NCBI GenBank assembly: GCA_014523665.1
Contig: JAATVR010000011.1
Span: 1 to 5,139, forward strand
Direction: 5' to 3'
Length of the DNA stretch: 5,139 nt
From: Nitrososphaerales archaeon TH526
GTDB taxonomy: Archaea > Thermoproteota > Nitrososphaeria > Nitrososphaerales > Nitrososphaeraceae
This document shows, one piece after another, positions 4,679-5,139 of the stretch. The number at the start of each line of letters is the position of its first letter. Position 1 is the stretch's first letter. A model generated the notes under the pieces. That model was not told the DNA's origin. It made no database searches and saw nothing but the letters and a program-made list of their open reading frames with translations. A program made the position numbers and the translations under genes.

Positions 4679-4699
4679 CTATTTTTGATATTCTTACTA
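4668..4699 (+). repeat. copy 2 of the 32-bp signal-peptide repeat
   Basis: This is the partner of 3275-3306 (29 of 32 identical). Here an in-frame ATG (4661) precedes it and gives MRINKHLFLIFLLFH, then TAG at 4706. Shifting one frame after the hydrophobic part gives FISNYHVSPPDVEVFM before the next stop. It looks like the detached 5' end of an exported-protein gene. The rest is missing, and the next gene begins on the other strand at 4715. Confidence 0.5.
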
Positions 4700-4714
4700 T
4701 TTCATTAGCAACTA

Positions 4715-5139
4715 TCATGTATCGCCACCAGACGTAGAAGTATTTATGTGAAATATGGTGCGTCGAATCAAATAAGTGGGCATGATCACTAGTAAAAGTA
4801 TGACAAAGGATATGATCATGTAAATCCCTGCATTATGATGGCTGTTTATAGAGTATACTTGATAAATCTGATTATCTAAAATAACAAGAATTAATCCACT
4901 AAAGCCCATCATCCCTATTAATGAAGATATTATAAACAAGTTAAATGATTCTCCGAGAAGCCTAATTATCATAAACGTAGCAGCTCCAATCATAACGAAT
5001 GAAAGGTGTTGTATAACATGAATATACTCATGAGTTGAAGCATAGTCAAAAATTTGCGGTATATGCCATATAAAAATGAGAGAACCGACGATAACTATCC
5101 AGCTCCACGGATGTGTGTTTAATTTGAAGATCGTTCGCA
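4715..5139 (-). CDS. CtaG/DUF1404-like polytopic membrane protein, C-terminal part
   Basis: Reading in from the right edge, 140 residues are visible before TGA 4717-4715; the 5' end lies beyond the window. At least four membrane segments can be seen (visible residues about 12-25, 45-60, 66-87 and 103-124), then a short polar tail ending TSTSGGDT. Histidines sit in the pattern WHIP (24-27) and HEYIHVIQHLSF (36-47), with H36, H40 and H44 on one helix face. This resembles the conserved His region of CtaG (cytochrome c oxidase copper-insertion factor) and the archaeal DUF1404 proteins. A role in copper or heme handling for the respiratory chain is an inference from that resemblance. An internal ATG at 4993 is not the start: the coding frame continues through it with membrane-protein sequence. 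Confidence 0.6.
   Translation of the reverse strand, partial: RTIFKLNTHPWSWIVIVGSLIFIWHIPQIFDYASTHEYIHVIQHLSFVMIGAATFMIIRLLGESFNLFIISSLIGMMGFSGLILVILDNQIYQVYSINSHHNAGIYMIISFVILLLVIMPTYLIRRTIFHINTSTSGGDT

Noticed and set aside
1..5139. CRISPR array, insertion-sequence ends, tRNA or rRNA
   Set aside because: I saw no regularly spaced repeats, no transposase-like protein with terminal inverted repeats, and no cloverleaf or rRNA-like sequence.

Overview
The window is AT-rich: a hand count over 120 bases of the gene at 474-1721 gives about 38% GC. It looks archaeal, most likely a soil ammonia-oxidising thaumarchaeon of the Nitrososphaera/Nitrosocosmicus type. The reasons are TATA-like boxes about 26-33 nt upstream of start codons, several TTG starts with almost no leader, poly-T stretches after genes, and protein families (GYD, GCS2 ligase, small trypsin-like protease, CtaG/DUF1404-like membrane protein) that are common in that group. 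The lineage is an inference; there is no rRNA or other marker.

Layout. 1-150 (-): first 50 codons of a GYD-domain protein. 151-473: divergent control region with one good TATA box per direction and a long leader before the next gene. 474-1721 (+): complete GCS2-type glutamate-cysteine ligase family protein. 1722-2025: terminator-like T-run and a perfect inverted repeat. 2026-2916 (+): trypsin-like serine protease with an intact His/Asp/Ser triad. 3023-3223 (-): small hypothetical gene with its own TATA box. About 3277-3882 (+): apparent remains of a secreted-protein gene, split over several frames. 3973-4275 (+): GC-richer antibiotic-biosynthesis-monooxygenase (ABM) domain protein, followed after 17 nt by an untracked 53-codon membrane-peptide ORF with a strong Shine-Dalgarno. 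4418-4678 (-): doubtful ORF. 4715-5139 (-): C-terminal 140 residues of a polytopic CtaG/DUF1404-like membrane protein.

There is no obvious shared pathway. The left part is a set of single-gene units. The right part (about 3.0-4.7 kb) is an accessory stretch of gene remnants, small ORFs and one probably transferred ABM gene. Two copies of a signal-peptide-coding repeat (3275-3306 and 4668-4699) suggest that a family of exported proteins has been duplicated and has decayed here. I see no CRISPR, tRNA, rRNA, insertion sequence or convincing new defence system.
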